A stretch of DNA of 64,000 bases, taken from the NCBI GenBank assembly GCA_013112715.1, contig JABFGB010000009.1, forward strand, positions 115,882-179,881, written 5' to 3'. This DNA comes from Chloroflexota bacterium. GTDB lineage: Bacteria; Chloroflexota; Anaerolineae; Aggregatilineales; J027. A program made the position numbers and the translations under genes. The notes beneath the pieces are model-generated. The model was not told the origin of the DNA, made no database searches, and worked only from the letters and a program-made list of their open reading frames with translations. Shown here one piece after another: positions 27,598-36,625 of this stretch (positions within the stretch are counted from its first letter, which is position 1; each line of letters begins with the position of its first letter).

Positions 27598-28698
27598 ATG
27601 CGTATTGCGGTGCTTGCCAATCTCAAGAAAAATGCGCCTACGTGGAAAGGTATGACGCCTGACCAATGGGACGATCTCGACAGCCCTAAAACCATTAACG
27701 CCATTATCGCAGCCCTCGAATCTGGCGGGCACCAAGCCGAATTTTTCGAGGCCAATATTTTGCCGCCCTATAGTCTTGTGGAGAAATTGCAGGCGTATCA
27801 ACCTGACCTGTGTTTCAATATTGCCGAAAGCCACTTTGGGGATGGGCGTGAGGCACAAATCCCAGCGGTATTGGAAATGCTACGTCTGCCGTATACTGGA
27901 AGCAAAGTGCTGACATTGGCGTTGGCGCTGGATAAGCCTATGACCAAGCGCGTGCTGCATTATCACGGCTTGCCCACACCGGAATTTCAGGTGTTTGAAA
28001 GCGCTGATGAGCCGATTGATGCCGATTTGCTAAAAGGTGATGAACTGGCGTTTCCCCTGTTTGTCAAACCAAGCCGGGAAGGGACAAGTATGGGGGTTAG
28101 CCCGGAAAGTATTGTGCGGACAGTCACCGAACTACGCTCACAGGTCGCCAAACAAATCGCCCGTTACAACCAACCCATTCTGGTCGAACATTATGTGCAG
28201 GGGCGTGAGGTTATGGTCGGTATGGTGGGCAATGTCACACCAACGACAGCCCGCAAAATCAGCGAGCGAGAGCTACCGGATGAATTATTGGAAGGTCTCG
28301 AATTTTTGCCCATCTTGGAAGTCGAGTTTTCAGCCTATCAGGATGAAGGGGTTGATATTTACACCAACCGCATGAAGGTTGAATTGGCCGATGATTACCA
28401 CTATTTTTGTCCCGCACCACTTGAACCTGCCCAAGAGGAACACTTGAAAAAATTGGCGGCGGCGGTATTCCGCGTAACAGGCTGCCGGGATGTGGCACGG
28501 GTGGATTTTCGTTTGGATGCCACTCGTAACCATCAGCCCTATATTTTGGAGGTCAATCCATTGCCCGGGTTAAATCCGGGGTATAGCGATTTATGCTTGC
28601 AGGCTCAAGCAGGCGGCTGGCCCTACGAACGGCTGATTAACACCATTGCCGAACTTGCCGCCGTTCGTCAAAACGTCAAAGTGACCGCATCCCATTAA
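27598..28698 (+). CDS. ATP-grasp ligase, D-alanine--D-alanine-ligase-like
   Basis: A 366-residue ATP-grasp enzyme. The family pattern is clear: FNIAESHFGDGREAQIPAVLEM, PYTGSKVLTLALALDKPMTK, LFVKPSREGTSMGV for the ATP grip, and the metal-binding ILEVNPLPGLNPGYSDL near the C-terminus. Ddl-like enzymes join the carboxylate of one amino acid to the amine of another through an acyl-phosphate. The gene stands alone beside kamA and away from peptidoglycan genes, and it differs from true Ddl in its N-terminal region. A ligase for beta-lysine or another amino acid is a reasonable guess. True D-Ala-D-Ala synthesis is the alternative. Confidence 0.8.
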   Translation: MRIAVLANLKKNAPTWKGMTPDQWDDLDSPKTINAIIAALESGGHQAEFFEANILPPYSLVEKLQAYQPDLCFNIAESHFGDGREAQIPAVLEMLRLPYTGSKVLTLALALDKPMTKRVLHYHGLPTPEFQVFESADEPIDADLLKGDELAFPLFVKPSREGTSMGVSPESIVRTVTELRSQVAKQIARYNQPILVEHYVQGREVMVGMVGNVTPTTARKISERELPDELLEGLEFLPILEVEFSAYQDEGVDIYTNRMKVELADDYHYFCPAPLEPAQEEHLKKLAAAVFRVTGCRDVARVDFRLDATRNHQPYILEVNPLPGLNPGYSDLCLQAQAGGWPYERLINTIAELAAVRQNVKVTASH

Positions 28699-29767
28699 CA
28701 AACTGCTCGGCCAGTATACCTAACATATCCACTGCATAGCCACCCTCTTGTACCAGTAATGTTGGTAGCTGTAGGGCGGTAATTTTTTGGGCGATCTTGA
28801 AGTAGCTCTCCACTTTCAACTTGAATGTGCCAAGCGGGTCTTGCTCAAAGGCATCAAAACCAAGTGATACCACAATCGAAGCTGGATTAAACGCCCGCAC
28901 CTCTGCCAATAACTTATCCAGCGCAGCTAAAAATATGACCTCTGTCGCTCCGGCGTGCAGCGGAAAATTAAGATTCGTATTGGGTGCAGTCGGGCTGCCT
29001 GTTTCTTCGGCATAACCCGTGAAATAGGGGTATTCACCATCAGGATGGGCGTGGATGGACGTAAACAAGACACGTGGCTCGTTCCAGAAAATTTCCTGTG
29101 TGCCATTACCATGATGATAGTCAATGTCAATGATTGCCACCGTCCCTTTTTCGAGCAGGCGGGTGGTGGCGATAGCGGCATTGTTGAAATAACAATAACC
29201 ACCCATCAAATCGCGGCTGGCATGATGGCCGGGAGGACGGCATAGGGAATAGACTAGCGGATACCCCTCCAAAATCATTCCAGCGCCCTGATGGGCAATC
29301 GTGGCAGAATAAAGAGCGGCCTCCCATGTACCTTTACCAACAGGGGCATCTTTATCAAAACAATAATAGCCGTGCAGTCCCATCAGGCTTTGATGCGAAT
29401 GGTAAATGCGGTCACGCTGCGGAAAAACCGACGGGTAGCGATAAAAATGGGCCGGGTCAGTGTCTTGCAGCGAATAAAATGAGGATAGGCTCTCCGTTGT
29501 CAAAGTTGCCATGTCGCGGGAGATGGCTTCCAAATAATCCACCATGCCCGCATCAAGGGTTTGGCAGATGTCAGACTTTGACATAGAGGTTTCTACTATG
29601 ATTGGCTGCATCAAACCTGTTGCCAACAAATGTCCCCGAATAATCTCGGCGCGACGTGGCACTTCTGGATAATTTAGGATTTTGGCATGATGTGTTTCGA
29701 GTATTGGGGCGTGTTCTTGATGGTGGTGCGAATAGAGCAGGGGAATACGGCTTGTTTGGGTGGTCAA
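28676..29767 (-). CDS. histone-deacetylase-fold amidohydrolase (acetylpolyamine amidohydrolase-like)
   Basis: A 363-residue zinc amidohydrolase. Catalytic and zinc-binding signatures are present: RPPGHHASRDLMGGYCYFNN, IIDIDYHHGNGTQEIFW, and VSLGFDAFEQDPLG. Bacterial members remove acetyl groups from polyamines or small amines. The start is a TTG (29767). It overlaps the end of the ATP-grasp gene by 23 bp in convergent orientation, so it belongs to another transcript, yet the chemistry (N-acyl amine hydrolysis) would fit a beta-lysine or polyamine amide. A housekeeping acetylpolyamine role is the alternative. Confidence 0.87.
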   Translation of the reverse strand: MTTQTSRIPLLYSHHHQEHAPILETHHAKILNYPEVPRRAEIIRGHLLATGLMQPIIVETSMSKSDICQTLDAGMVDYLEAISRDMATLTTESLSSFYSLQDTDPAHFYRYPSVFPQRDRIYHSHQSLMGLHGYYCFDKDAPVGKGTWEAALYSATIAHQGAGMILEGYPLVYSLCRPPGHHASRDLMGGYCYFNNAAIATTRLLEKGTVAIIDIDYHHGNGTQEIFWNEPRVLFTSIHAHPDGEYPYFTGYAEETGSPTAPNTNLNFPLHAGATEVIFLAALDKLLAEVRAFNPASIVVSLGFDAFEQDPLGTFKLKVESYFKIAQKITALQLPTLLVQEGGYAVDMLGILAEQFVNGMRSL

Positions 29768-29806
29768 GGCAATTTTAATCCAACATAATGAACAGGATAC
29801 GTAACC

Positions 29807-29853
29807 GAAAAGCCCTGAACAACGGGATTATAAGTTAGTCGTTCAGAGCTTTT
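29807..29853 (-). terminator. hairpin after tatA
   Basis: AAAAGCCCTGAAC and GTTCAGAGCTTTT pair over 13 positions with one mismatch around a loop of about 20 bases. Read on the minus strand it follows the tatA stop and ends in TTTT. It could work in both directions. Confidence 0.5.
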
Positions 29854-29885
29854 GATTCAACCAACATCAGCTATATCAAGCGGTA

Positions 29886-30068
29886 CTATTGGTGAGGAGT
29901 TTGCGTATTTTTAGAGTCTTTGTCTTCTTCGTTTCCTTGCAGGCCCTTACGGAATTCACGAATGGCTGAACCGAGTTCGCCGCCAACCCGTGACACCCGC
30001 CCGACGCCAAACAGAAGCAGCACCACGATTAGAATCAAAAACAATTCCGGTGCACCAAGACCAGCCAT
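29886..30068 (-). CDS. tatA: twin-arginine translocase subunit TatA
   Basis: A 60-residue protein that forms the protein-conducting part of the Tat exporter for folded proteins. MAGLGAPELFLILIVVLLLFG is the short N-terminal membrane helix; an amphipathic helix follows (GSAIREFRKGL) and then a charged tail. The ATG at 30068 is preferred, with AAGGA eight bases upstream; a longer frame begins seven codons earlier. No tatC is in the window. The usual FG-x-KLPELG motif is altered to FGVGRVSRVGGELG. Confidence 0.9.
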   Translation of the reverse strand: MAGLGAPELFLILIVVLLLFGVGRVSRVGGELGSAIREFRKGLQGNEEDKDSKNTQTPHQ

Positions 30069-30153
30069 TGAACAATCCTTCTCTACCATGTGTTTGAAAC
30101 ATCTATCCCAAAGTATACCACATTAGACCACAGGTGGCATTGAGAAAATATGC

Positions 30154-30159
30154 TATAAT
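30154..30159 (+). promoter_or_regulatory. extended -10 promoter element for the partner-switching operon
   Basis: A perfect TATAAT preceded by TGC, an extended -10 arrangement, 46 bases upstream of the TTG start at 30206. The -35 position is poor, as is common for extended -10 promoters. Confidence 0.5.
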
Positions 30160-30205
30160 CCCCTATATCAACACTGTCTTTATTTATTTTTTAGGGAGTG
30201 ATATT

Positions 30206-33103
30206 TTGGAACGGCGTTTCCCAATTTCTATCCTTGCCGGATTGGGTGTGGTGCTGATTGTAGCACTTATTGGCGTGGTAACGCTGTTCGCCTCGAGTGT
30301 GATCGGGCGCACCGTGTTAGACCAGTTCAAAGTTCAACAATTACAGATTAGCACGTCGGTTGCCCAGCAAACAGAAGCCTATTTTAACAGTCTTACTTTT
30401 GAAATTATTAGTCTTGCTAGTTCACCGGAGATTCAAGGGATTGGCACAAGCCAAACCCCGCAAGCCATTGCAGCAATTGAGGCAAATATCGAACGGGCTG
30501 AACGCCAAAACACAATAAATAGTGTCACCCGCTATGATTTTCGGGGCCGTCCACGTTATGCGTGGCCTTCCCAATATAATGATCTTATTGAACAAGGTGA
30601 AGCATATCCATTTGCCATCCCCCCCGAACTGCTTGAACTGACAGCAGAGGGAGGGGTAATTGAGTTACCCACCCAGATATACCGGGTCGTTCGCGCAGGG
30701 CAGGCTCGTCCCGATTATTTGCTTATAACACCGGTTGAAGCCCGCACGGGTAACACCGAATATCTAGTATATGAACTTGACCTTGAGAATATTTTTAGCC
30801 AAGACCTCAGCCTTGACGGGTTTGTGGATTCCGAATCAGGTCAGTTGTGGGTTTTGGACAATGAAGGAACGCTGCTGTATCAAGCCCGTACCGAAGGCGA
30901 GACCATTTCGGACGTGCGCGAAGCCTTTCCAGCCACGATCTTACAAAACATTTTGGCTGGCGGGGATTCTGTTTCGCGGACGTATAGCCCGAGTGGAACG
31001 GAACGGATTGCGGCGATTGCACCCGTGCAGGTAGGGGGTTATTCGTTTATCTTGATGCTGAGTCAAGACACCGATGAAGCCAGCAACTTGGTGGCAGGCG
31101 ATATTCAGCTTATTTCAGTGATGGCAATTGTCACAAGTATCCTAATTGCGATTCTAGTCTTCTTCGGGGTACGCCGCCTTGTCCGTGAAACCAGCCGCCG
31201 ACGGGCTGAGGCCAGCGCCCAACGTACTGCCCGTGCTCTGTTGGAAGTTTCACGCGCCCTCAATTCATCACTTGATCTGCAAACCGTGCTGGATCGGATT
31301 TTGTCGGAACTGCAAAAATTAATTCCCTTCTACAGCGCTTCGATTCTGCTGTTAAATGACCGAGGCCTGTTAGAAGTGGCGACCCATCGCGGTGACGATG
31401 CTGAAGCCCATGCCCAAACGACCTTTTTAGCGACTGAAGCGCGTGCCGCCCGCGAGGTAATTGCGCGTGGACATCCGGTCATCATCCAAAACACGGCGAA
31501 TGATGAACGCTGGACACCCCTGCCCGGTAGTGATATTCAATCATGGATGGGTCTGCCCCTACGAGTATTTGAACGTTCTGTAGGCGTTTTGAACGTCAAT
31601 GGGCGCACAATAGATGCTTTTACCGCCCAAGATGTGGAACTTGCCGAAGCGTTTTCCGATCAGGCCAGCGTCGCGCTGCAAAATGCACGCCTGCACGATA
31701 TGGAAGTAAAACGTATCGAGCAGGAACTCACGGTCGCGCGTGGTATCCAAACCAGCTTGCTGCCCACCGAGCCACCCAACTTGCCCGAATTGGAGATTGC
31801 GTTTACCTCGCTACCCGCCCGTCAAGTCAGCGGCGACTATTTCCAGATTTTGCCCTTGCCAGACCGCCAACTAGGGATTTTCATCGGCGATGTCAGCGGT
31901 AAGGGTATGCCTGCTGCTTTGATTATGGCGGTCATCACCACCGCGCTGCGTGATGAAATCAACCGCCATCGTTATCCCGGTCAACTTTTGAACGCATTAA
32001 ATGAGCGCCTCTTGGATCGTTTGTTGCAAAATCAGATGAACAGCGCCTTGATTGCGGCACTCTTCGACCCCAATAGCTACGAATTCACCATCGCCAACGC
32101 TGGCATGGTTCAACCCTATGTACGGGATGAAGATGGAGTATGGGATTTTGTGGATGTGGGAGGGTACCCATTGGGGTCGAGCCAGCAAACCCATTACACC
32201 ACCAAATCATTGCAACTTCAGCCGGGTCGGGCGATGGTGCTATTTAGCGATGGTATCGTTGAGGCGATGAATCGGCGGGGTGAATTCTTTGGCTTTGAAC
32301 GCCTCGAACACCTGCTCAACAAGATTGCCGACGACGCCAATGCTGAGGGCATTCTCAAAGAAATCGTGGAGGCCGTTGATAAGCATCTTGATAAAGAAGT
32401 AGCCCAAGACGACATCACGGTGATGGTACTGCGACCACTACAAGTGGAGCGCCCCGCCCTATCCGCAACACCGGGGTCAAGATTATCCAATAGCCCTGAT
32501 TTTCCCAATGGAAAAGAACTACTTGACGAGGATGATTCTCGGACGCTAATTGCAGAAGGCGAGCCAGCCAAGAAACCCTCAATTTTTCATCATCTCGATT
32601 TCTCGACAGGGACGGAGAACTATTCAATGCCGAGGCAAAACGTTGAGTTGTTTTTACCCAGCACCTTAGGATTTGAGAAGGTGGCCCGCAACGCCGCCGA
32701 AGCGATTGCCCGCGAAATGGGCTTTACCGAAGACCGGATTGATGACCTCAAGACGGCGGTGGCCGAAGCCTGCATGAATGCGATTGAACATGGGAATTTG
32801 CAAGACCGCTCCTCGGCAGTCACGGTGCTTTTGAGTGCCGCGCCCGGCCATCTGCAAATTCGCGTTGAGGATCGCGGACGGCAATCTATTCCAGACCCAC
32901 TACCTGCCCCCGGCACCAGCGCACCGGATCGTGGGTGGGGATTGTTCTTCATCCAAAGTTTGATGGACGAAGTAGAAATTACCCGTCTGCCGGAGGGGGG
33001 TAATCTGGTTAAAATGACCATCTATCTGGGTAAAACAGAAGGCGAACCGTCGGAATCCGAACCGACTTCGGATGCTTCTGAATGGGTTGATGAGGCTGAC
33101 TAA
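30206..33103 (+). CDS. sensor-GAF-PP2C phosphatase fused to anti-sigma-type HATPase
   Basis: A 965-residue signalling protein that fuses three parts of a partner switch. Membrane helices at about 8-28 and 300-322 enclose an extracellular sensor region. A GAF domain covers about 355-510. A SpoIIE/RsbU-type PP2C phosphatase covers about 525-735, with VSGDYFQI and IGDVSGKGMPAAL. A RsbW/SpoIIAB-like HATPase covers about 810-940, with the N-box EACMNAIEHGN and RGWGLFFIQSL. The TTG at 30206 follows AGGGAG by seven bases; upstream codons lack a site. It is followed at 18 bp by its likely partner, a STAS protein. Having kinase and phosphatase in one chain is notable. Confidence 0.9.
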   Translation: MERRFPISILAGLGVVLIVALIGVVTLFASSVIGRTVLDQFKVQQLQISTSVAQQTEAYFNSLTFEIISLASSPEIQGIGTSQTPQAIAAIEANIERAERQNTINSVTRYDFRGRPRYAWPSQYNDLIEQGEAYPFAIPPELLELTAEGGVIELPTQIYRVVRAGQARPDYLLITPVEARTGNTEYLVYELDLENIFSQDLSLDGFVDSESGQLWVLDNEGTLLYQARTEGETISDVREAFPATILQNILAGGDSVSRTYSPSGTERIAAIAPVQVGGYSFILMLSQDTDEASNLVAGDIQLISVMAIVTSILIAILVFFGVRRLVRETSRRRAEASAQRTARALLEVSRALNSSLDLQTVLDRILSELQKLIPFYSASILLLNDRGLLEVATHRGDDAEAHAQTTFLATEARAAREVIARGHPVIIQNTANDERWTPLPGSDIQSWMGLPLRVFERSVGVLNVNGRTIDAFTAQDVELAEAFSDQASVALQNARLHDMEVKRIEQELTVARGIQTSLLPTEPPNLPELEIAFTSLPARQVSGDYFQILPLPDRQLGIFIGDVSGKGMPAALIMAVITTALRDEINRHRYPGQLLNALNERLLDRLLQNQMNSALIAALFDPNSYEFTIANAGMVQPYVRDEDGVWDFVDVGGYPLGSSQQTHYTTKSLQLQPGRAMVLFSDGIVEAMNRRGEFFGFERLEHLLNKIADDANAEGILKEIVEAVDKHLDKEVAQDDITVMVLRPLQVERPALSATPGSRLSNSPDFPNGKELLDEDDSRTLIAEGEPAKKPSIFHHLDFSTGTENYSMPRQNVELFLPSTLGFEKVARNAAEAIAREMGFTEDRIDDLKTAVAEACMNAIEHGNLQDRSSAVTVLLSAAPGHLQIRVEDRGRQSIPDPLPAPGTSAPDRGWGLFFIQSLMDEVEITRLPEGGNLVKMTIYLGKTEGEPSESEPTSDASEWVDEAD

Positions 33104-33121
33104 AGGGGGACTGATAAATCA

Positions 33122-33523
33122 ATGGCTAAGGATGTACAGTTTCGACAGGATGGCAAGATAGGTTTTTTGGATTTTCCGCGTGATGTGATTGCCCAAACAC
33201 GCGAATCGGCATATGCGGCCTATAATCAACTCTCGGTAAGTAAGGTCGAGATTGTGGCGATGAACTTTGAAACCAGTGATTACCTCAACAGCGCTGGAAT
33301 CGGTTTGGTGATTAGTCTGGTTGAAGATGCAAATCGGGCCGGACGCCGTGTATTTGCCTATGGCTTGTCGTCCCACTATCGCAAATTATTCAGCATGGTG
33401 GGGCTGACAGAGCGCCTCTCGTTAGTGGCAAATGAACAGGCGATGCGTGACAAATTGAATCCTCCACCACCGCCTGAAGAAGTGAAAAAAGAAGAACCTA
33501 AGAAAGAAGAGCCTAAAAGCTGA
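33122..33523 (+). CDS. STAS-domain anti-sigma factor antagonist
   Basis: A 133-residue SpoIIAA/RsbV-like protein. The phosphorylatable Ser sits in DYLNSAGIGLVISL, in the normal place for the family. A short Pro/Glu/Lys tail (residues about 115-133) follows the domain. In partner switching the HATPase phosphorylates this Ser and the PP2C phosphatase removes it; both activities are in the upstream gene product. No sigma factor is nearby, so the output may be another target. A hairpin terminator follows 28 bp after the stop. Confidence 0.9.
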   Translation: MAKDVQFRQDGKIGFLDFPRDVIAQTRESAYAAYNQLSVSKVEIVAMNFETSDYLNSAGIGLVISLVEDANRAGRRVFAYGLSSHYRKLFSMVGLTERLSLVANEQAMRDKLNPPPPPEEVKKEEPKKEEPKS

Positions 33524-33550
33524 TTATCGTAGGTTCAGTTCTATAGAATA

Positions 33551-33590
33551 AAAATGACGGCTTTCCATCAGGTGAGCCGCCATTTTTATT
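33551..33590. terminator. bidirectional terminator between convergent genes
   Basis: AAAATGACGGCT and AGCCGCCATTTTT pair with one mismatch around a loop of about 12 bases, with A- and T-runs on either side. It serves the STAS gene from the left and the lipoprotein gene from the right. Confidence 0.75.
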
Positions 33591-33602
33591 TGCGTCAATC
33601 CC

Positions 33603-34973
33603 TTAGTTACTGAGAAACGGGTCTTGATAGGTTATCCCGATGGTTTGATCGTCCACTGCTACCCCAGCTTTGTAAATCGTCAAGGTAAAGTAAATCGTGG
33701 TGCCATTGGCTACATCGGGGCATACCTGACGACTATCCACACCGACTACGCCTTCGGTAGTTTCATCATACGAAGAATACAGATAAACGGCGTCCACGTA
33801 TTCGACACTCCAATAGATATTGGTGCAATAGACATAGACGTCATCAACCAGTGCCGGAAGTTCATAGTAATCCGCATAGAAATAGTGGATAACAGGGCCG
33901 GGTGTCGCCCCCGGTACGGGAGTATTGGTTGGGCCGGTAGGACGCGGCCCAGTGGGTCGAGTAATGCCGGGTGCATCAACCGTTGGGACGTTGCCACAGC
34001 CGCCAAACTCATTCACGTCAGCATCCTTGGCCCATGCTTGTGGAGCACCCGTGATACTAATCTGCCACCAATTTTCACCAACGGTATCATTTTTCCCGGT
34101 CACTAAGTAAAGGTCACCAAAGTCGAGCACCTCAAGTGGCCCGCGATTATCCCCCGGCCCAACCCGTGCGATCACCTCACGTCCGCGAATCGCTCCGATC
34201 TGACAGGGAAGCGGCTCTTTGGCGTCAAATACAATGACCGGGGTCGCCGTGCCTGTACCGGTTGGCGATGGGCTACTAGTGATGGTCGGCGTTGGCGAGG
34301 CAGTGCGAGTGGGAGAAGCCGTTAAACTTGGCGTCGTCGTAAATGTCGCCGTGCCAGTAGCTGTTGCAGTAAAGGTATGGGTTGCCGTTGGAGTCCGTGT
34401 GGCAGTAAGCGTGAAGGTCGCCGTCGGGGTGGCAGTAGGAGTTGGTGAAGCGGTTGCTGTCGAAGTCGCGGTTGCCGTTGGGGTAAGGGTCGGTGTTGGG
34501 GTCGCTTGGAGGGCATACACAAACACTGGCGCAGACACCACCCCGCTCACTTCCACTGTCAGTTCATAAATAACCAATCCAGCTTCATCGGTTGTCCCCC
34601 CTTCTTGTTGAACTGGCAGCCATTCGCCCTCATACCGCGCTAAGGCGCCCGCCGTTGCTTCAACTTCTTGAGGACTGCCCAAATCCACAGTGGTCAGCAA
34701 GCCTCCATTCGCGTCGCGCACACTGAGAAGGGCACTGCCTGTCAATGAAGCGGCATGGGCAACAATTTCAATGGGCGACGCCCCCAATACCACCATTTCA
34801 TTGGTCAAAGGGCTGTCAATCCACACACGCGGGGGATTAATCGCAACGGCTTGCGGTTCGATATTTTCGACGTCCGCTGTAGGGGTTGGCGTCGCATCTT
34901 CTTCGCAGGCGGTCATCCCGAACCCCAACAGGCCTATCAACAACAGCACATAGTACCAAGATTTTGTGTTCAT
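33603..34973 (-). CDS. lipoprotein with long Thr/Pro-rich spacer and SH3-like domain
   Basis: A 456-residue secreted lipoprotein. The signal peptide ends in a lipobox-like FGMTAC with Cys23. A beta-rich domain occupies about 45-155. A striking low-complexity spacer of Thr, Pro, Ala and Ser (about 158-245) follows. An SH3-like part (REVIARVGPGDNRGPLEVL, WWQISI) and a second Pro-rich linker lead to a C-terminal domain. The layout is that of a surface protein held away from the membrane, and the Thr-rich spacer is a likely site of O-glycosylation. Its role is unknown. It starts 3 bp after the rhodanese stop. Confidence 0.7.
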   Translation of the reverse strand: MNTKSWYYVLLLIGLLGFGMTACEEDATPTPTADVENIEPQAVAINPPRVWIDSPLTNEMVVLGASPIEIVAHAASLTGSALLSVRDANGGLLTTVDLGSPQEVEATAGALARYEGEWLPVQQEGGTTDEAGLVIYELTVEVSGVVSAPVFVYALQATPTPTLTPTATATSTATASPTPTATPTATFTLTATRTPTATHTFTATATGTATFTTTPSLTASPTRTASPTPTITSSPSPTGTGTATPVIVFDAKEPLPCQIGAIRGREVIARVGPGDNRGPLEVLDFGDLYLVTGKNDTVGENWWQISITGAPQAWAKDADVNEFGGCGNVPTVDAPGITRPTGPRPTGPTNTPVPGATPGPVIHYFYADYYELPALVDDVYVYCTNIYWSVEYVDAVYLYSSYDETTEGVVGVDSRQVCPDVANGTTIYFTLTIYKAGVAVDDQTIGITYQDPFLSN

Positions 34974-34976
34974 AGG

Positions 34977-35309
34977 TTAGTAGATTCGGGGCAAACTAGG
35001 GTCAACATCCTGCGCCCAACGTAAAATGCCGCCATCGAGATTAAATAGGTTTTCTTCGGGCCAGCCTTGCACCGCCAAAAATTCAGCAGCTTGCATACTT
35101 CGACCTCCACTGCGACACACAAAAACCACCACTCTATCCTGTGGAATTTCATCGGCATGTAAAGGTAGATCGGTCAAAATAATCTGTTTGGCAAAATCCA
35201 GTTTGGAAATTTCTAGTTCCCAGCCCTGCCGCACATCAATAACCACAATAGCTTCACCCGCATCCAAGCGGCGTTTAAGTTCAGCGGGTTTCATGTTGTG
35301 AATCGCCAC
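34977..35309 (-). CDS. rhodanese-like sulfurtransferase
   Basis: A 110-residue single rhodanese domain. The active-site Cys lies in VVFVCRSGGRSMQAA, and VIDVRQGWE marks the start of the fold. The GTG at 35309 is chosen because GGGGA lies seven bases upstream; the longer GTG at 35324 would sit inside that site. Rhodaneses carry persulfide sulfur. It is separated from the MoeZ-type gene by a strong hairpin, so it may be expressed apart from the cysteine operon though still within the sulfur cluster. Confidence 0.88.
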   Translation of the reverse strand: MAIHNMKPAELKRRLDAGEAIVVIDVRQGWELEISKLDFAKQIILTDLPLHADEIPQDRVVVFVCRSGGRSMQAAEFLAVQGWPEENLFNLDGGILRWAQDVDPSLPRIY

Positions 35310-35342
35310 TCTGTTTATCCCCACACATTTACTTCAAAAATG

Positions 35343-35384
35343 AAAAAAGCGCATTTCCATAATTATACAGAAATCACGCTTTTT
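35343..35384. terminator. terminator downstream of the sulfur-carrier operon
   Basis: AAAAAGCG and CGCTTTTT, extended by ATTTC/GAAAT with a small bulge, form a symmetric hairpin with runs of A and T at both ends. It lies between the MoeZ-type gene and the rhodanese gene. Confidence 0.75.
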
Positions 35385-35413
35385 GGGTGTAAGCGAAAAA
35401 TATCAAAGCATCA

Positions 35414-36610
35414 TCAATAGACGGGCAGGGATTGGTCTATCTGTTTGGCCCACGCATTGATGCCACCGGAGACGTTAATCGCGTTGGTAAAACCAGCGTC
35501 TTGTAACCAGCGCACCACATCGCCACTGCGAACTCCGGTGCGGCAAAGCACCATCAAGGTTTCATCGCGCGGGAGTTCATTTAAGTGGTTCATGACCTCA
35601 CCTTTGGGGATAAATACCGACCCCTCAATTTTGCTGATGGCCCACTCATGTGGCTCGCGCACATCCAAAATGATCAACTTCTCACCACTTGCCACCCGTT
35701 CCTTGAGGGCTTTTACACCAACTGCCGGGATGGGTTTGACATCCGTGCCATTGTCAAAACTGCTGCGATCATGGGCGGGGACACCGCAGAACTGTTCATA
35801 ATCAATCAGTTCAGTGAGAGTGGGATGTTCGCTGCACACCGGGCAGTTGGGGTTCTTGCGGATTTTCATAGTATCAAAGGTCATCGCCAGCGCATCATAG
35901 AGCAAGAGCCGTCCGACCAATGGCTGCCCAATGCCCAAAATCAGCTTAATAGCTTCGGTAGCCTGCAATGTGCCGATGGTCCCCGGCAAAATCCCCAAAA
36001 CACCGCCTTCCGCGCAACTTGGCACAAGGCCGGGGGGTGGGGGTTCGGGGAATAAGCAGCGGTAGCACGGGCCATCCTCATGTCCAAATACCGATACCTG
36101 CCCCTCGAAGCGGAAAATGCTGCCATAGACGTTAATTTTTCCCAACATCACGCAAGCATCGTTGACCAGATAGCGTGTCGGGAAATTATCTGTGCCATCA
36201 ATCACGATGTCGTAATCTTTGATGATGTCGAGCGCGTTGTCGCTGGTGAGGGGCACGTTATATTTGACCAATTTGACAAAGGGGTTCAGGTCGGCCAATG
36301 TTTCTTCTGCCGATTCCAACTTGGAGCGCCCAATGTCTTTGGTGCCGTGAATGATCTGACGCTGCAAATTGGTGAAATCCACGACATCGTAATCCACCAA
36401 GCCAATGGTGCCGATACCAGCGGCGGCGAGATACATGCTGGTAGGGCTACCAAGGCCCCCCGTACCAATCAACAATATACTGGCGGCTTTGAGTTTCTTT
36501 TGTCCCTCAATCCCCACTTCTGGCATAATGAGGTGGCGGCTGTAACGCAGCACTTCCTCATGGGAGAGCCTGACTTCGGATGGGGCGATCACAGTTGTGG
36601 GTAGAGCCAT
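35414..36610 (-). CDS. moeZ: MoeZ-type sulfur-carrier adenylyltransferase/sulfurtransferase (E1-rhodanese)
   Basis: A 398-residue fusion. The ThiF/MoeB adenylation domain (about 20-260) has LIGTGGLGSPTSMYLAAAG for ATP binding and two zinc Cys pairs (CYRC and CPVC). The rhodanese domain (about 285-398) has the active Cys in LMVLCRTGVRSGD. It would adenylate the C-terminal glycine of the MoaD/CysO-like protein and then supply sulfur to form a thiocarboxylate. It is the last gene before the terminator in the cysM operon, 15 bp after the thioredoxin gene. Confidence 0.93.
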   Translation of the reverse strand: MALPTTVIAPSEVRLSHEEVLRYSRHLIMPEVGIEGQKKLKAASILLIGTGGLGSPTSMYLAAAGIGTIGLVDYDVVDFTNLQRQIIHGTKDIGRSKLESAEETLADLNPFVKLVKYNVPLTSDNALDIIKDYDIVIDGTDNFPTRYLVNDACVMLGKINVYGSIFRFEGQVSVFGHEDGPCYRCLFPEPPPPGLVPSCAEGGVLGILPGTIGTLQATEAIKLILGIGQPLVGRLLLYDALAMTFDTMKIRKNPNCPVCSEHPTLTELIDYEQFCGVPAHDRSSFDNGTDVKPIPAVGVKALKERVASGEKLIILDVREPHEWAISKIEGSVFIPKGEVMNHLNELPRDETLMVLCRTGVRSGDVVRWLQDAGFTNAINVSGGINAWAKQIDQSLPVY

Positions 36611-36625
36611 TGAGAATGATCCTTG

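Noticed and set aside
34219..34569. A plus-strand open frame of 116 codons rich in Val, Gly and Ala
   Set aside because: It is the antisense of the Thr/Pro repeat spacer of the minus-strand lipoprotein; the low-complexity sequence leaves the other strand open by chance.
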